64,000 nucleotides of DNA from Anaerolineaceae bacterium (GCA_012839565.1 DUMZ01000010.1:1-64000); one strand, 5' to 3'. Positions 43,431 to 53,242 are shown, counted from the stretch's first letter. Numbers and translations are program-made. Notes: generated by a model not told the origin, from the sequence alone.

Positions 43431-44833
43431 AATTTTGCATCCATGGTCATTTTTATCAACCCCCACGCGAGGAACCCATTAGCAATAAAATACCTAACGA
43501 AAGAGGAGCCAGTCCATACAAAAACTGGAATGAACGCATTTGTGCGGAATGTTACACGCCAAATGCAAGGGCTGGAAATTTCGAAAAGATAAGTTTTAAT
43601 ATAGGACCAACTCTTTTTAATTGGATGTTTGAAAATGTACCCGAAACTGCAAAACTCATCGTTGAACAAGAAAATACAAATTTCAATAAGTATGGCGTTG
43701 GAAATGGAATGGCACAAGCCTATAATCACAGCATTTTGCCATTACAGTCTTGGTTAGATAAAATTACCCAGGTTAGATGGGGGGTTGAAGAATTCAAGCA
43801 TCGTTTTGGACATTCACCGGATGGTATGTGGTTGGCCGAAACAGGTGTTGATTTGGAAACTTTATGTGCTCTTTCAGACTGTGGGTTATGTTTTACAATT
43901 TTAGCACCATGGCAGGTAAAGCCTTTAGATGGGCAAAATCAAAGCGGACCATTTTTGGTAGATTTACCTGATGGACGAAGTCCGTTTGTGGTGTTTACAT
44001 ATGATCGCGAAGTAAGCACGAAAATAAGTTTTATGCCCAAGGCAACCGAAAACGGGGACGATTTTTTACGTTACATATTTGGAAAACACAATAAAAAGAA
44101 TGGTATCACTGTGTTAGCAAGCGATGGAGAACTTTACGGACATCACCAAAAATTCAGGGATTTGTTCTTGACGTATATTTTAGGGGATGGTGCTTCGAAA
44201 TTTGGCATACAGTGGACTTATCCCGCTCTATATCTGAAAGAAAATGCCGTAAATAAGCGGGCTATGTTAGATGAGCCGAGTTCTTGGTCCTGTATGCATG
44301 GTGTAGGACGGTGGTCATATGATTGCGGCTGTACGCCTGGTTCTGAATGGAAAGCGCCAATGCGTGAAGCGATAAACGCTATAGCTGGATGGGTTGATGA
44401 ACAATATTTATCTGCATTCAAAGGTTTGAATTTGCAATACTATGAAAATTCTGAATATGCATGGGAAATGCGACATAGATATATTGACGTAATGCTTGGC
44501 AAAAAATCAGTAGATAAACTCGGCGAAGAGATTTTTGGCGAATTTTGGAAAGAACTTGATGCGAATAAAATCGCGATATTGCTTGAAGCACAACTGGAAC
44601 GGCAAAAAATGTTCACTTCATGCGGATGGTTCTTCGACGACTTCAACAGAATAGAGCCGGCGAACAATATCGCCTATGCAGCTAAAGCTGTCTGGCTTTG
44701 TATGAAAGCAAATAACGAAAAATTTGACACTTCAATACTAGACTTGTTAAGAAAAACAAACAGCCCTAAAACTGGGCTGAATGCTGAAACGATATTTTTA
44801 AATACCCTGGAACGCGCAGAACAGCGTGTGTGA
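43427..44833 (+). CDS. Glycoside hydrolase family 57 protein (DUF3536 type)
   Basis: Predicted alpha-glucan-active enzyme (amylase or glucanotransferase). GH57 landmarks: HGHFYQPPREEP (region 1), WLAETGVDLETL with the candidate nucleophile Glu, and SDGELYGHHQKF with the acid/base Asp. The latter half contains the DUF3536-like region (EPSSWSCMHGVGRWSYDCGC). Length 468 aa; cytosolic, no signal peptide. It is coupled to the epimerase-like gene (four-base overlap). Its stop codon directly abuts the stop of the convergent GH13 gene, leaving no intergenic base. Glycogen or trehalose metabolism is the likely context. Confidence 0.87.
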   Translation: MKFCIHGHFYQPPREEPISNKIPNERGASPYKNWNERICAECYTPNARAGNFEKISFNIGPTLFNWMFENVPETAKLIVEQENTNFNKYGVGNGMAQAYNHSILPLQSWLDKITQVRWGVEEFKHRFGHSPDGMWLAETGVDLETLCALSDCGLCFTILAPWQVKPLDGQNQSGPFLVDLPDGRSPFVVFTYDREVSTKISFMPKATENGDDFLRYIFGKHNKKNGITVLASDGELYGHHQKFRDLFLTYILGDGASKFGIQWTYPALYLKENAVNKRAMLDEPSSWSCMHGVGRWSYDCGCTPGSEWKAPMREAINAIAGWVDEQYLSAFKGLNLQYYENSEYAWEMRHRYIDVMLGKKSVDKLGEEIFGEFWKELDANKIAILLEAQLERQKMFTSCGWFFDDFNRIEPANNIAYAAKAVWLCMKANNEKFDTSILDLLRKTNSPKTGLNAETIFLNTLERAEQRV

Positions 44834-47800
44834 CTAGGGCAGTGTATCTAAAAACTTATCTATTCGATAAGATGATGCTTTTTCTGCATTTTTAAACTGC
44901 AATACAAGCTCATCAATGATTGATAGCTCGTTGATAAGCGTATCGTCATCTTGATATTGAGATAGAAGTTCGATTCTAGGTATAAGATTTAAGTGCCAAA
45001 GCATTGTTTCAAAGGCTTCTTGATTAAACCATTCAATGCCTTCATATTCGTTAATCATTAATGCTAGTCTAAAATCAGTGTTATTAAAAAGCCTTTCAAA
45101 GAAGGATTTTGAATCTGAAAGATTTTCTGAACTCATTGAATGAGCCTTAGCAATTAACCAGCGACAGTTTACGAAATATTCGTGAATCTTGTCTATAGGA
45201 AGACCAATTGTGCGGAAATGTTCGTAAATACGTGTGCGAACTTGCTCTTTGGAGAGTAACGATAAGGTTTGCTTTGCACAATTCGGATCAACAACTGTAC
45301 CACAAAGTCTACTAATAAACCCATAGCTAAGCAGATAATTAGCTGCGAAAGGTGTTTCGTTTATCAGATTTAAAAGTTCTTGAGTGCAAGCAGGCTTTTC
45401 TTTTGAAGCATCGTCGTCTAACAATCCACGCAGAGTGTCTAAGTATAGAATAAGATCTTCGAAAGCATTGTTTGATTCAAACACTTGGAATCCATCAAGA
45501 GAACGGGTAGCTTTATTTAATTCTTTCCAGTTATCTATTGCGTGTTCTAATAGTGCATTTTTATCATTTGAACTTTGAGCGTGAGCTATATTTGACAAGT
45601 TATGGAGTAAAGTGTCGAGTTTTCTCAAGAATGGTTGCAAGCGAAGATCTTCAAGTGTGGCATCAAGGTTGTCAACCCCATGTCCTTGCAAATAGTCGTG
45701 TAATTGAGCATATTGTTCACCGTACAATACGTAAAAGTCGCTTAAAACCATACGTTCATAGGCATTAAGAGAAAAGAAAAGACCTTTTTCATGAACTTCT
45801 GACATAGGACGCAAATAGGTTTTGCGACTTACTTGGTCGCGCATGACTAAGAAGCCATTTTGATAGTCGGGCAATCGTAATGCTTGAGCCAGGTTCTCTG
45901 TGTGTAACTCATTATCATTGCCATGCTTTACCAGGTAAGGCGCTGATGTTTTTATCCAGCCGGCTGCGTTTCCAAAATGATTGTTGTATATCACAAGGGC
46001 TGCTGAATTTCCGAGTGCATTACTGTAAGCAAAGACATTTTCGTCAATCTCATCATTGTTAATTTTGAAATCATAAAGTCTGAAGTTGGCGACCTCTGCA
46101 AAAAGCCTTCGCCGGTGAAGGATTGGGAAAATGTTATGTCGATGGGCATCTACAAAGCCCTGGTCAGGCTTTTCATCCCAGTAGGGACGATAGTATTCCA
46201 TGCCGTACTTTTCGCTATATCCTTCAATTTGTCCATGTCCAAACATGGGTAAACCTGGCATCGTTGCCAATAAGGTGCAAATGCCAAAGTATTTATCACC
46301 TTTCCCGAATTGCTCAACGGCGGTTTTTTCGTCAGGGTTGTTCATGAAGTTGACATAACGCTTGAGAATTTCGGGGTCAAAGGTAAGAGTGCTTTTAATG
46401 AGTTGGCGATATTTCGCATTTTCTTCATTACGAAGCATATTCATAAAGGCACTGTTGTAAACGCGGTGCATGCCAAGCGAACGAACAAAGTAGCCTTCCA
46501 TCAGCCAAAATGCTTCAGCGAGAAGCAAGGTGTCGGGTACTTCTGTTGCCACTCGATCAACGACTTCGCGCCAAAACTCTTCGGGCATGGCTTTATCAAA
46601 GTCTTCTTTACTCATGGCGTGTTCAGCGCGGGAAGGAATGTCACCGCCGGTGCCTGGCTGCGGGAACCAAAGGCGCTGGAAGTGTTTTTTGGTGAGTGTC
46701 ATCGCTGCATCGAAACGGATAATCGGGAATTGACGAGCGACATGTAAAATGGTTTGAATGACTGCTTCCCTTACTTCCGGATTCAAATAATTTAGTTGCG
46801 CGGTGTCGTTCCAGGGCATACTGGTGCCATCATTACCATGATAGATATATCGTGTTTGACCATTACGATGGTCGTAATGTTTGAAGACAACAGCAGCATC
46901 GGTTCGAGAATAATAATGATCTTCAAGTTTGATGCTAACTTTAGGGTCGCTGGAAAGCTCCGGGCCATCAAAGCTATAAACAGGGAAAGGGGGATGTTCA
47001 AGGTGAATGAACCAGTCGGGATGGTCGTGGACCCAGTCTGAATCGATGCCCATATGGTTTGGTACCATATCTGAAGCTAGCCTTATGCCGCGTTGAGCGC
47101 ATCGGTCTGCCAAGTTTTTGTAGGCGTTATATCCGCCTAAGGCTTGGGCAATATCGTAACGGTCAAGCGAATAAGCCGATGCGACCGCGTCGGGATTACC
47201 ACAAAGTTGTTTGATAGTTTGGGACGCATTACTCCGTTCCCAAAGGCCAATAAGCCACAACGCGGTGAACCCCCATTCGGCTAACTCATCAAGTGTTTCA
47301 TTTGGAATATCGCTTAGATATTGAATGTTTCTTTGATATTGCTTGGAAAGCTGACTTAGCCAGACAAAACTATTCTTGGCTATCATCACGACCTTAGGCA
47401 TCCAATCACTGTCAGGGCTGTAATTTTCAGTGTTCTCAAGATCGCCAGCACGTTTTTGGTCTGCCCAGAAAGATGCAGAATAATCAGGCAGGTAAGTAGG
47501 AGCGTATTCATCTCGGAATGGAACATGGATGAAAAAGGCTTTGGATTCTTCAGCGATATGATCAATGGCACTCAATAATTTACTCAAACGTTCGCCAATG
47601 AACTCGGTCCAGTGTTTTGAAATGTATTCAAGCTGATCATTGAGTGAGTTAGGAAAAAGGATTGCTGGTTGGCGCAAGAATGTGATTAAGTCTAGATTAT
47701 CGGCACCAAAAGGTGGCTGTTCTTTGAAAAATTCCGTCACCAAAGAGATTAGTTGTGAATAGTCAGTGTTTTTTATCAAGAAATGGTCAGTAAACAGTTC

Positions 47801-48286
47801 TTGGTAGGGTTTAGCAGCAGGATTTTGATTAAGTAGCCAAGTGAGAATAAGTTCTTCAAGTATGAGATAAGCGTTTGGTGTTCCTTTTGTTTCGTCACGA
47901 TAATAATCAATCGTTGCGATTTTCCCGCGATATACTTCCAATGTGGGGAAAAGTTCTCCATAGCTGAGTAATGTTTTCTTCAGTCTTTGAGAACCTAATT
48001 CGATTTCCAGGGTATCGAACAGTGCCGTCTGTAAATCTTTACCATGTTTTTCGTAATACCGTTTGAAGATGATATGGGAGATTTCGTCTAACAAGCCTAA
48101 GGCGTTAATTTGCGCAGGTTGAATATAGCTGCTTGGATCATCAGGGTTTTCGCGTAAATCGTTTAGTTTTTGCGTAAAATTACGCACAGCCTGAAAGTTT
48201 ACAAAAACAAAGTTGCCATCAAAAGCAAACAATTGTTCATCAAAAGCATATTTATCTCTTGCGGAACTAATAATGTGAAATTCCAT
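44834..48286 (-). CDS. Large GH13 alpha-amylase-family protein
   Basis: About 1150 aa. The first 330 residues are an unfamiliar helical domain, then a GH13 barrel: DMVPNHM (region I), IIRFDAAMTL (region II with nucleophile Asp, near residue 525), LLLAEAFW (region III with acid/base Glu, near 590), MPGLPMFGHGQIEG, and a region IV candidate NNPDE near 650, where the usual NHD histidine is missing. The final 300 residues are helical and unknown. ATG 48286 is chosen over 48301 because AGGAGG lies just before it. No signal peptide. It may be a transferase or phosphorylase-type GH13 acting on intracellular glucans. Convergent with GH57. Confidence 0.85.
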   Translation of the reverse strand: MEFHIISSARDKYAFDEQLFAFDGNFVFVNFQAVRNFTQKLNDLRENPDDPSSYIQPAQINALGLLDEISHIIFKRYYEKHGKDLQTALFDTLEIELGSQRLKKTLLSYGELFPTLEVYRGKIATIDYYRDETKGTPNAYLILEELILTWLLNQNPAAKPYQELFTDHFLIKNTDYSQLISLVTEFFKEQPPFGADNLDLITFLRQPAILFPNSLNDQLEYISKHWTEFIGERLSKLLSAIDHIAEESKAFFIHVPFRDEYAPTYLPDYSASFWADQKRAGDLENTENYSPDSDWMPKVVMIAKNSFVWLSQLSKQYQRNIQYLSDIPNETLDELAEWGFTALWLIGLWERSNASQTIKQLCGNPDAVASAYSLDRYDIAQALGGYNAYKNLADRCAQRGIRLASDMVPNHMGIDSDWVHDHPDWFIHLEHPPFPVYSFDGPELSSDPKVSIKLEDHYYSRTDAAVVFKHYDHRNGQTRYIYHGNDGTSMPWNDTAQLNYLNPEVREAVIQTILHVARQFPIIRFDAAMTLTKKHFQRLWFPQPGTGGDIPSRAEHAMSKEDFDKAMPEEFWREVVDRVATEVPDTLLLAEAFWLMEGYFVRSLGMHRVYNSAFMNMLRNEENAKYRQLIKSTLTFDPEILKRYVNFMNNPDEKTAVEQFGKGDKYFGICTLLATMPGLPMFGHGQIEGYSEKYGMEYYRPYWDEKPDQGFVDAHRHNIFPILHRRRLFAEVANFRLYDFKINNDEIDENVFAYSNALGNSAALVIYNNHFGNAAGWIKTSAPYLVKHGNDNELHTENLAQALRLPDYQNGFLVMRDQVSRKTYLRPMSEVHEKGLFFSLNAYERMVLSDFYVLYGEQYAQLHDYLQGHGVDNLDATLEDLRLQPFLRKLDTLLHNLSNIAHAQSSNDKNALLEHAIDNWKELNKATRSLDGFQVFESNNAFEDLILYLDTLRGLLDDDASKEKPACTQELLNLINETPFAANYLLSYGFISRLCGTVVDPNCAKQTLSLLSKEQVRTRIYEHFRTIGLPIDKIHEYFVNCRWLIAKAHSMSSENLSDSKSFFERLFNNTDFRLALMINEYEGIEWFNQEAFETMLWHLNLIPRIELLSQYQDDDTLINELSIIDELVLQFKNAEKASSYRIDKFLDTLP

Positions 48287-48511
48287 ACATCCTCCTGCCA
48301 TGAATGTGATATTAAACTATTCTATCATTCAAGCGTAAAAAATGGGGACTTAAACAAAAGGCATCATTTTTTCTAAAAAGCTAAAGTAATGAGGTCTTTT
48401 GTTAATGGATAAATATAATTTGTTTAATAACTGCTTATGCGATAATGTAAAGATGCGCATGAAATAAAATTTGATAAAATCAAATAAAGTAAAGAAATGT
48501 ATGGTGAAGAT

Positions 48512-49147
48512 ATGAACTTGATTGATATATCAATGGAAATTAAAAACGGCATGGTAATTTGGCCTGGCGATCCAGAAGTAAACATCAATTGGATGGCCCG
48601 TATAGGTAAAGATAGCCACGCGAACATTAGTGAATTAAGTTTTGGATTACATACTGGGACGCACATTGATGTTCCAAAACATTTTGTTGAAAATGGCTGG
48701 GACATGGACAGCTTAGATTTAACGGTTTTGATGGGATCTGTCGAAGTGGTCGAGTTTCCTGAAGACGTCAATTTGATTACATATGAAATATTAGAAAAGC
48801 AAGAAATGCAAAATTTTGAAAGGATTCTGTTTAAAACAAGAAACAGTCGGCTTTGGGCTGAAAATATAAACGATTTTCGGGAAGACTTTGTAGCACTTAG
48901 TGCTTGTGGCGCAGATTATTTAGTGTCAAAAGGATGTCGGTTAGTAGGGATTGATTATTTATCTATCGCGCCTTTCACTGACCCAAAAACAACCCATGTA
49001 AAATTATTAGAAGCAGGGATCGTTATACTGGAAGGATTAAATTTGTATAAGGTTCAACCAGGTAAATATGATCTTATTTGTCTGCCATTGAAGTTAGCAG
49101 GACGGGAAGGCGCGTCGGCGCGTGCCATCTTGTGCGCCACCGATTAA
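48512..49147 (+). CDS. Cyclase-family metal-dependent hydrolase (kynurenine formamidase-like)
   Basis: Member of the PF04199 cyclase family, which includes bacterial arylformamidase KynB and isatin hydrolase. The metal-binding signature HTGTHIDVPKHF is clear, preceded by IDISMEIKNGMVIWPGDP; later LVGIDYLSIAPFTDPKTTH and PLKLAGREGASARAIL match. Length is about 211 aa. ATG 48512 is preferred (GGTGAAG upstream); an in-frame ATG at 48497 adds five residues. It is monocistronic. The substrate is unknown, since no kynurenine genes are nearby. Confidence 0.85.
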   Translation: MNLIDISMEIKNGMVIWPGDPEVNINWMARIGKDSHANISELSFGLHTGTHIDVPKHFVENGWDMDSLDLTVLMGSVEVVEFPEDVNLITYEILEKQEMQNFERILFKTRNSRLWAENINDFREDFVALSACGADYLVSKGCRLVGIDYLSIAPFTDPKTTHVKLLEAGIVILEGLNLYKVQPGKYDLICLPLKLAGREGASARAILCATD

Positions 49148-49151
49148 ACTT

Positions 49152-49290
49152 AATGCGCGTAGCCACTTATATGGTTGGAAAATATAGTATATTCGAAAGA
49201 GCAGTAAATAATTTTTTATAAAATTCCGTTGGAAGACATTGACTATGGGTGTGATAGCCTTGTAATTGTGCGTAGCCACATATGATAGGT
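49152..49290. repeat. Two copies of a GCGTAGCCAC-centred repeat
   Basis: ATGCGCGTAGCCAC at 49152-49165 and TGTGCGTAGCCACA at about 49267-49280 lie in the 214-base gap between convergent genes. A third copy, AATGCGCGTAGCCACA, is at about 59101-59116. Weakly similar AT-rich sequence follows each copy. Nothing else is seen in this gap. Confidence 0.5.
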
Positions 49291-49361
49291 AGAAATACTC
49301 TATAGTTGTATATTAAAACTCAAAACATAAAAAACAAAAATTACCTGGATAAAAATTATTT

Positions 49362-50150
49362 CTAATCAACAATAACCGGCATTGTTAATAAGTGAAAAGC
49401 AAGCGTCTCTAAGTCGCGGGCTTTTTTACCTTCACCAAGATCTTCAATAATACTATTTAACTTTTTCGTTATTTTTGGGTCATTCTGGAGCAGGAGCTGA
49501 GTAGTATCTTCTCCAGACAACAAATCTGCAACACCAAATCTGTCATAAAGCTCACTGACCATTCCATAACTCCATTGTTCAGAGATTTTGAGTTCGTCTA
49601 CCAAATCCCGTCTGCCTATCGAATAAATAATCGCCATACGGGCAATTTCTTTTTGCCGGTCGGTAATACCTTCCTGGATGCGTTTTTTAAGGATTATTTT
49701 CTCATGAGCGTGTTCAAAATCAATTTCACATGCAAGATTATATGTACTTGGTGTAAAGACATTTTTGTTGTCGGAAGCGAAAGTAATTGCCCAGCACATG
49801 GCATTCCCGATTTCATCTTTGATAAGATAACCGCTAAAAAGATCTGGATTGATGCGGTTTAGAAATCGGCTTTCCGCTCTGGAGCCAATCCCAATTATTC
49901 TAATTTTCTTGGCTAAACCAGATTGATTGTTCAGGGTTGAAAGTAATGAAGGGTTTGAACTAAGTGTGTCCAGGTCTACCAACAGGAAATCACAACGCAA
50001 ACTGTCTTGGGCTAAGATTACATAAGGGTTAGCCTGGCAATTCATTTCGCTAACTAATCGGGTACGCCAGTCTCTGACAACGAGTAAAGACATCCAGTTT
50101 CTTGAAAATAAATCATCACTCATTATTGAAACCAAGATATCTTTTGTCAT
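49362..50150 (-). CDS. Response-regulator-like protein with LuxR-type HTH
   Basis: 262 aa. The N-terminal 125 residues look like a diverged receiver domain: acidic SDD early, DFLLVDLDTL in the phospho-acceptor strand position, KIRIIGIGSR for the switch strand, and GYLIKDEIG for the conserved lysine loop. The C-terminal ITDRQKEIARMAIIYSIGRRDLVDELKIS fits a LuxR/NarL helix-turn-helix. No histidine kinase is adjacent. Three in-frame starts cluster at 50162 (TTG), 50156 and 50150; 50150 gives the best spacing to GGAG. Target genes unknown. It is divergent from pfkA through a shared -10 palindrome. Confidence 0.72.
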   Translation of the reverse strand: MTKDILVSIMSDDLFSRNWMSLLVVRDWRTRLVSEMNCQANPYVILAQDSLRCDFLLVDLDTLSSNPSLLSTLNNQSGLAKKIRIIGIGSRAESRFLNRINPDLFSGYLIKDEIGNAMCWAITFASDNKNVFTPSTYNLACEIDFEHAHEKIILKKRIQEGITDRQKEIARMAIIYSIGRRDLVDELKISEQWSYGMVSELYDRFGVADLLSGEDTTQLLLQNDPKITKKLNSIIEDLGEGKKARDLETLAFHLLTMPVIVD

Positions 50151-50179
50151 TTTCATCTCCAAAATAGTTGATGTGTGAA

Positions 50180-50186
50180 TTATAAT
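50180..50186. promoter_or_regulatory. Overlapping divergent -10 boxes
   Basis: ATTATAAT reads TATAAT on both strands (plus 50181-50186, minus 50185-50180), between the regulator gene and pfkA. Both genes also have a leader with GGAG, so they are not leaderless. Confidence 0.45.
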
Positions 50187-50215
50187 AGGAAAAGAACAAT
50201 AATGGAGAGTTTATT

Positions 50216-51187
50216 ATGATTCAAAGAATTGCTGTATTGACGAGTGGTGGCGATGCGCCTGGTATGAATGCTGCCATACGCTCTGTTGTAAGATGTGGCG
50301 TTGCAAAAGGGTGGAAAACATTCGGTGTCCGCAATGGTTTCCAAGGTCTAATAAATGGAACAATGGAACCATTAGGCACCCGCGAAGTCGGTGGAATTAT
50401 GCATCGCGGTGGAACTGTATTAGGGTCCGCACGCTGTGATGAATTTAAAACAATTGAAGGACGTGAACTGGCTATTCGTAATTTAAACCAACGTGGTATT
50501 GACGCTTTGGTCGTGATCGGCGGTAATGGATCCCAAGCCGGCGCAAACGCGCTTTACGAAATGGGTTTTCCGGTCGTAGGCATTGCATCAACAATTGACA
50601 ATGATTTGGTTGGCTCAGATATTACAATCGGTGTTGATACCGCTTTGAATATTGCTTTGGAAGCAATTGACAGACTCAAGGTTACCGCTTCATCCCATCA
50701 ACGTGCTTTTATTGTTGAAGTTATGGGACGCAATTGTGGTTATATTGCGCTTATGTCAGGTTTGGCTGGTGGCGCAGAAGCAATAACTTTACCTGAAGTC
50801 GAAACAGACCCGGAACAATTAGCCAAAGAACTACACAAGGCTTATGAACAGGGCAAAGCGCATGCTATTATTGTTGCTGCAGAAGGTGCTGAATATAATG
50901 CCAGCCGATTAACAGAATATTTCGCTGAAAATAGAGAGCGTTTGGGCTTTAGTATTCGATCGACCACACTTGGTCATGTGCAACGCGGTGGCGCGCCTGG
51001 TGCTTACGACCGTATTCTTGCCAGCAGACTTGGACATGGCGCAGTTGAAGCCATTGACCGGGAAGAGTTTGGTGTGCTGGTTGGTTTAAATGGGAATAAT
51101 ATCATTACAACACCCTACAAAATGATAGCTGGTAAGGTGAAAACATTAGATCCTAAAGTCATTGAACTTACCCAAATTTTAGACTAA
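50216..51187 (+). CDS. pfkA: 6-phosphofructokinase
   Basis: Phosphorylates fructose 6-phosphate in glycolysis. Motifs: VLTSGGDAPGMNAAIR (phosphate loop), the GGNGSQAGA metal/phosphate element, ASTIDNDLVGSD with the catalytic Asp, and EVMGRNCGYIALM. Length 323 aa fits the short bacterial form. Odd: ATP-dependent enzymes usually have GGDGS and pyrophosphate-dependent ones GGDDS; here the Asp is Asn, so the phosphoryl donor should not be assumed. GGAGAG precedes the ATG. It is followed by a convergent terminator shared with prfB. Confidence 0.93.
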   Translation: MIQRIAVLTSGGDAPGMNAAIRSVVRCGVAKGWKTFGVRNGFQGLINGTMEPLGTREVGGIMHRGGTVLGSARCDEFKTIEGRELAIRNLNQRGIDALVVIGGNGSQAGANALYEMGFPVVGIASTIDNDLVGSDITIGVDTALNIALEAIDRLKVTASSHQRAFIVEVMGRNCGYIALMSGLAGGAEAITLPEVETDPEQLAKELHKAYEQGKAHAIIVAAEGAEYNASRLTEYFAENRERLGFSIRSTTLGHVQRGGAPGAYDRILASRLGHGAVEAIDREEFGVLVGLNGNNIITTPYKMIAGKVKTLDPKVIELTQILD

Positions 51188-51207
51188 CAATAACGAAAAC
51201 ACAGGAA

Positions 51208-51241
51208 AAAGCTCAGTGACTTGGAAAGATTACTGAGCTTT
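51208..51241. terminator. Bidirectional terminator between pfkA and prfB
   Basis: AAAGCTCAGT and ACTGAGCTTT form 10 perfect pairs around a 14-base loop, followed by ATGTTTT. It overlaps the prfB stop codon. Confidence 0.8.
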
Positions 51242-52313
51242 ATGTTTTAAACTTGCTTCAATAAAAGCACTGATATCGCCATCTAAGACAGCTTGAGTAT
51301 TACCAGTTTCATAATCAGTGCGATGGTCTTTGACCATCTGATAGGGATGGAGCACATAAGAACGAATTTGATTTCCCCATTCCATTTTTTTGAATTCGCC
51401 TTTGAGTTCTGATACCGTATCCGCGCGTTCCTCTTCCTGCATACGGAACAAACGGGAACGTAGGACTTTCAAGGCGCTTTCACGGTTTTGGGTTTGCGAT
51501 CGCTCATTTTGACATGTCACCACAAGGCCTGTTTCATGGTGGATAATACGCACAGCTGTCATGTTTTTCTGCACATTTTGACCGCCTGCACCGGAACTTT
51601 TGTAGACTTCAATGGTGATATCTTCAGGTCGGATAATGATTTCGGCGTTATCTTCAATTTCAGGTAAAACTTCTACCAAAGCAAAAGATGTGTGCCGGCG
51701 GTGTGCGGAGTCGAAAGGTGATAGGCGTACCAAGCGGTGTACACCTATTTCCTGGCTCAAGTAACCATAGGCAAATTGCCCTTCTACAGAAATGGTGACA
51801 GATTTAATGCCACACTCCTCACCAGGACTCAAGTCCAGTATTTCAGTCTTAAAGCCCTGACTGTCTGCCCAACGCAAATACATTCGCTCAAGCATTTCAG
51901 CCCAGTCTTGTGAATCCGTACCCCCAGCACCAGCATGAATGGTTAGCAGAGCGTTACCTTCATCATACTCGCCAGATAGAAGAAGATCGATTTCCTTTTG
52001 ATCAAGCTCTTTTTGTAACTGGTCTAGTTGACGACCAATTTCATCGCTAAAGCTGCCATCGTCAATCTCGATTAATTCCTTAAGACCAACTGCCTTATCG
52101 TTGATAGATTCCCAAGTGCTAACATCGCGTTCGAGCGATGCTATTTTTTTCATTAGCGATTGCGCGGAGATGGGGTCATCCCACAGTGTGGGGGATTCAG
52201 CTTCTTTTATAAGTAAATCTAATTGAGATTGCTTGCTTGCAAGGTCAAAGATGCTCCTGGAGAGCATAGATTTGGCTTTCAAGTTTTTCCAGCATTTCAA
52301 TCATGTCAGACAT
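51230..52313 (-). CDS. prfB: Peptide chain release factor 2, with programmed +1 frameshift
   Basis: Terminates translation at UGA/UAA. The main frame has the RF2 elements SPF (in RLSPFDSAHRRHTSF) for stop recognition and SGAGGQNVQ with the GGQ that triggers peptide release. The true start is ATG 52313: a 22-codon first frame (MSDMIEMLEKLESQ...) runs to an in-frame TGA at 52247-52245 within CTTTGAC, and a +1 shift joins the main frame at Asp. AGGAG sits just upstream (52258-52254). The ATG shares one base with the ftsY stop (TAATG). Total about 366 aa, as usual for RF2. Confidence 0.95.
52244..52258 (-). promoter_or_regulatory. prfB programmed +1 frameshift site
   Basis: Minus-strand AGGAG-CAT-CTT-TGA-C: an internal Shine-Dalgarno three bases before the slippery CTT codon, followed by the UGA-C stop context. 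This is the standard RF2 autoregulation element, where low RF2 lets the ribosome slip +1. Confidence 0.93.
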
Positions 52314-53239
52314 TATTTAGACCCATTAACATCTGCGAAGATGCCTTCAATAAAGTTTGCGCGGTCGAAAAGTTCCAGGTCTTCAACCTTTTCGCCAAGT
52401 CCAGCGTAGATGACAGGCAAACCGATTTGCTCTCTAATCCCAAAAACCATGCCACCTTTGGCAGAAGTGTCTAACTTGGCCAGAATTGCACCATTGAGCT
52501 GCACGGCTTTACTAAAAGCTTCAGCTTGATGTAAACCATTTTGACCGGTGGTACTATCCAAAACGATCCAGGAATAATGCGGCGCGCCTTCAAGCGCTTT
52601 ACCAGCAACACGATGGACTTTCTTGATTTCTTCCATCAAATTAAAGCGAGTGTGCAGACGACCTGCTGTGTCAATCAGTACAACATCAATGTTACGTGCA
52701 ATGGCAGCTTTGATACCATCATAGGTAACTGCACCGGGGTCACTGTCTTGTTGGCTGGTGATGATAGGCACATCAACGCGTTTGGCCCATACCACAAGCT
52801 GATCAATGGCCGCTGCACGATAAGTATCTGCTGCTACCAAAAGAACTGATTTACCCATCTTTTTATAGCGCGCTGCAAGTTTGCCGATAGACGTCGTTTT
52901 TCCGGAACCGTTTACGCCAGCTACCATGATGACCGTTGGTTTATGTGTGTCTAAATCAGGTTCTTCAGGTTGGACAATGAGCTTGCTCATTTCATCTTTC
53001 AAAACAGACTTGAGTTGTTCCGTCTTGGTCAGACCTTCTCTGTCAACAATTTGTTGGGCGACGAAAATCAAATCAAGTGTTGTTTTAACACCAACATCGG
53101 CTTGAATGAGGAGTTCTTCAAGCCGATCCCAGCTTTCATCATTAATTTCAGTCGCACCAAAATAAGTTGCGATTTTACCGAAGGTAACATCACGGGTTTT
53201 CTTGAGACTTTCTCGCCATTTGTTAAATATGTTTTCCAT
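52313..53239 (-). CDS. ftsY: Signal recognition particle receptor FtsY
   Basis: GTPase that docks SRP-ribosome complexes at the membrane. N domain at residues 1-95; G domain with GVNGSGKTTS (P-loop), ADTYRAAAIDQL, LIDTAGRLHT, ILAKLDTSAKGG and GLGEKVEDLELFD. Length 308 aa is the short form without an acidic A domain. It is between rlmN (three-base gap) and prfB (one-base overlap) in one transcript. In many bacteria ftsY follows smc; here they are 18 kb apart. Confidence 0.96.
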   Translation of the reverse strand: MENIFNKWRESLKKTRDVTFGKIATYFGATEINDESWDRLEELLIQADVGVKTTLDLIFVAQQIVDREGLTKTEQLKSVLKDEMSKLIVQPEEPDLDTHKPTVIMVAGVNGSGKTTSIGKLAARYKKMGKSVLLVAADTYRAAAIDQLVVWAKRVDVPIITSQQDSDPGAVTYDGIKAAIARNIDVVLIDTAGRLHTRFNLMEEIKKVHRVAGKALEGAPHYSWIVLDSTTGQNGLHQAEAFSKAVQLNGAILAKLDTSAKGGMVFGIREQIGLPVIYAGLGEKVEDLELFDRANFIEGIFADVNGSK

Positions 53240-53242
53240 AGA

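Noticed and set aside
52230..52300. Start of prfB at 52300 in the long reading frame
   Set aside because: That frame begins in the middle of the frameshift region. The in-frame ATG at 52313, the AGGAG and the CTTTGAC site show the real two-frame structure.
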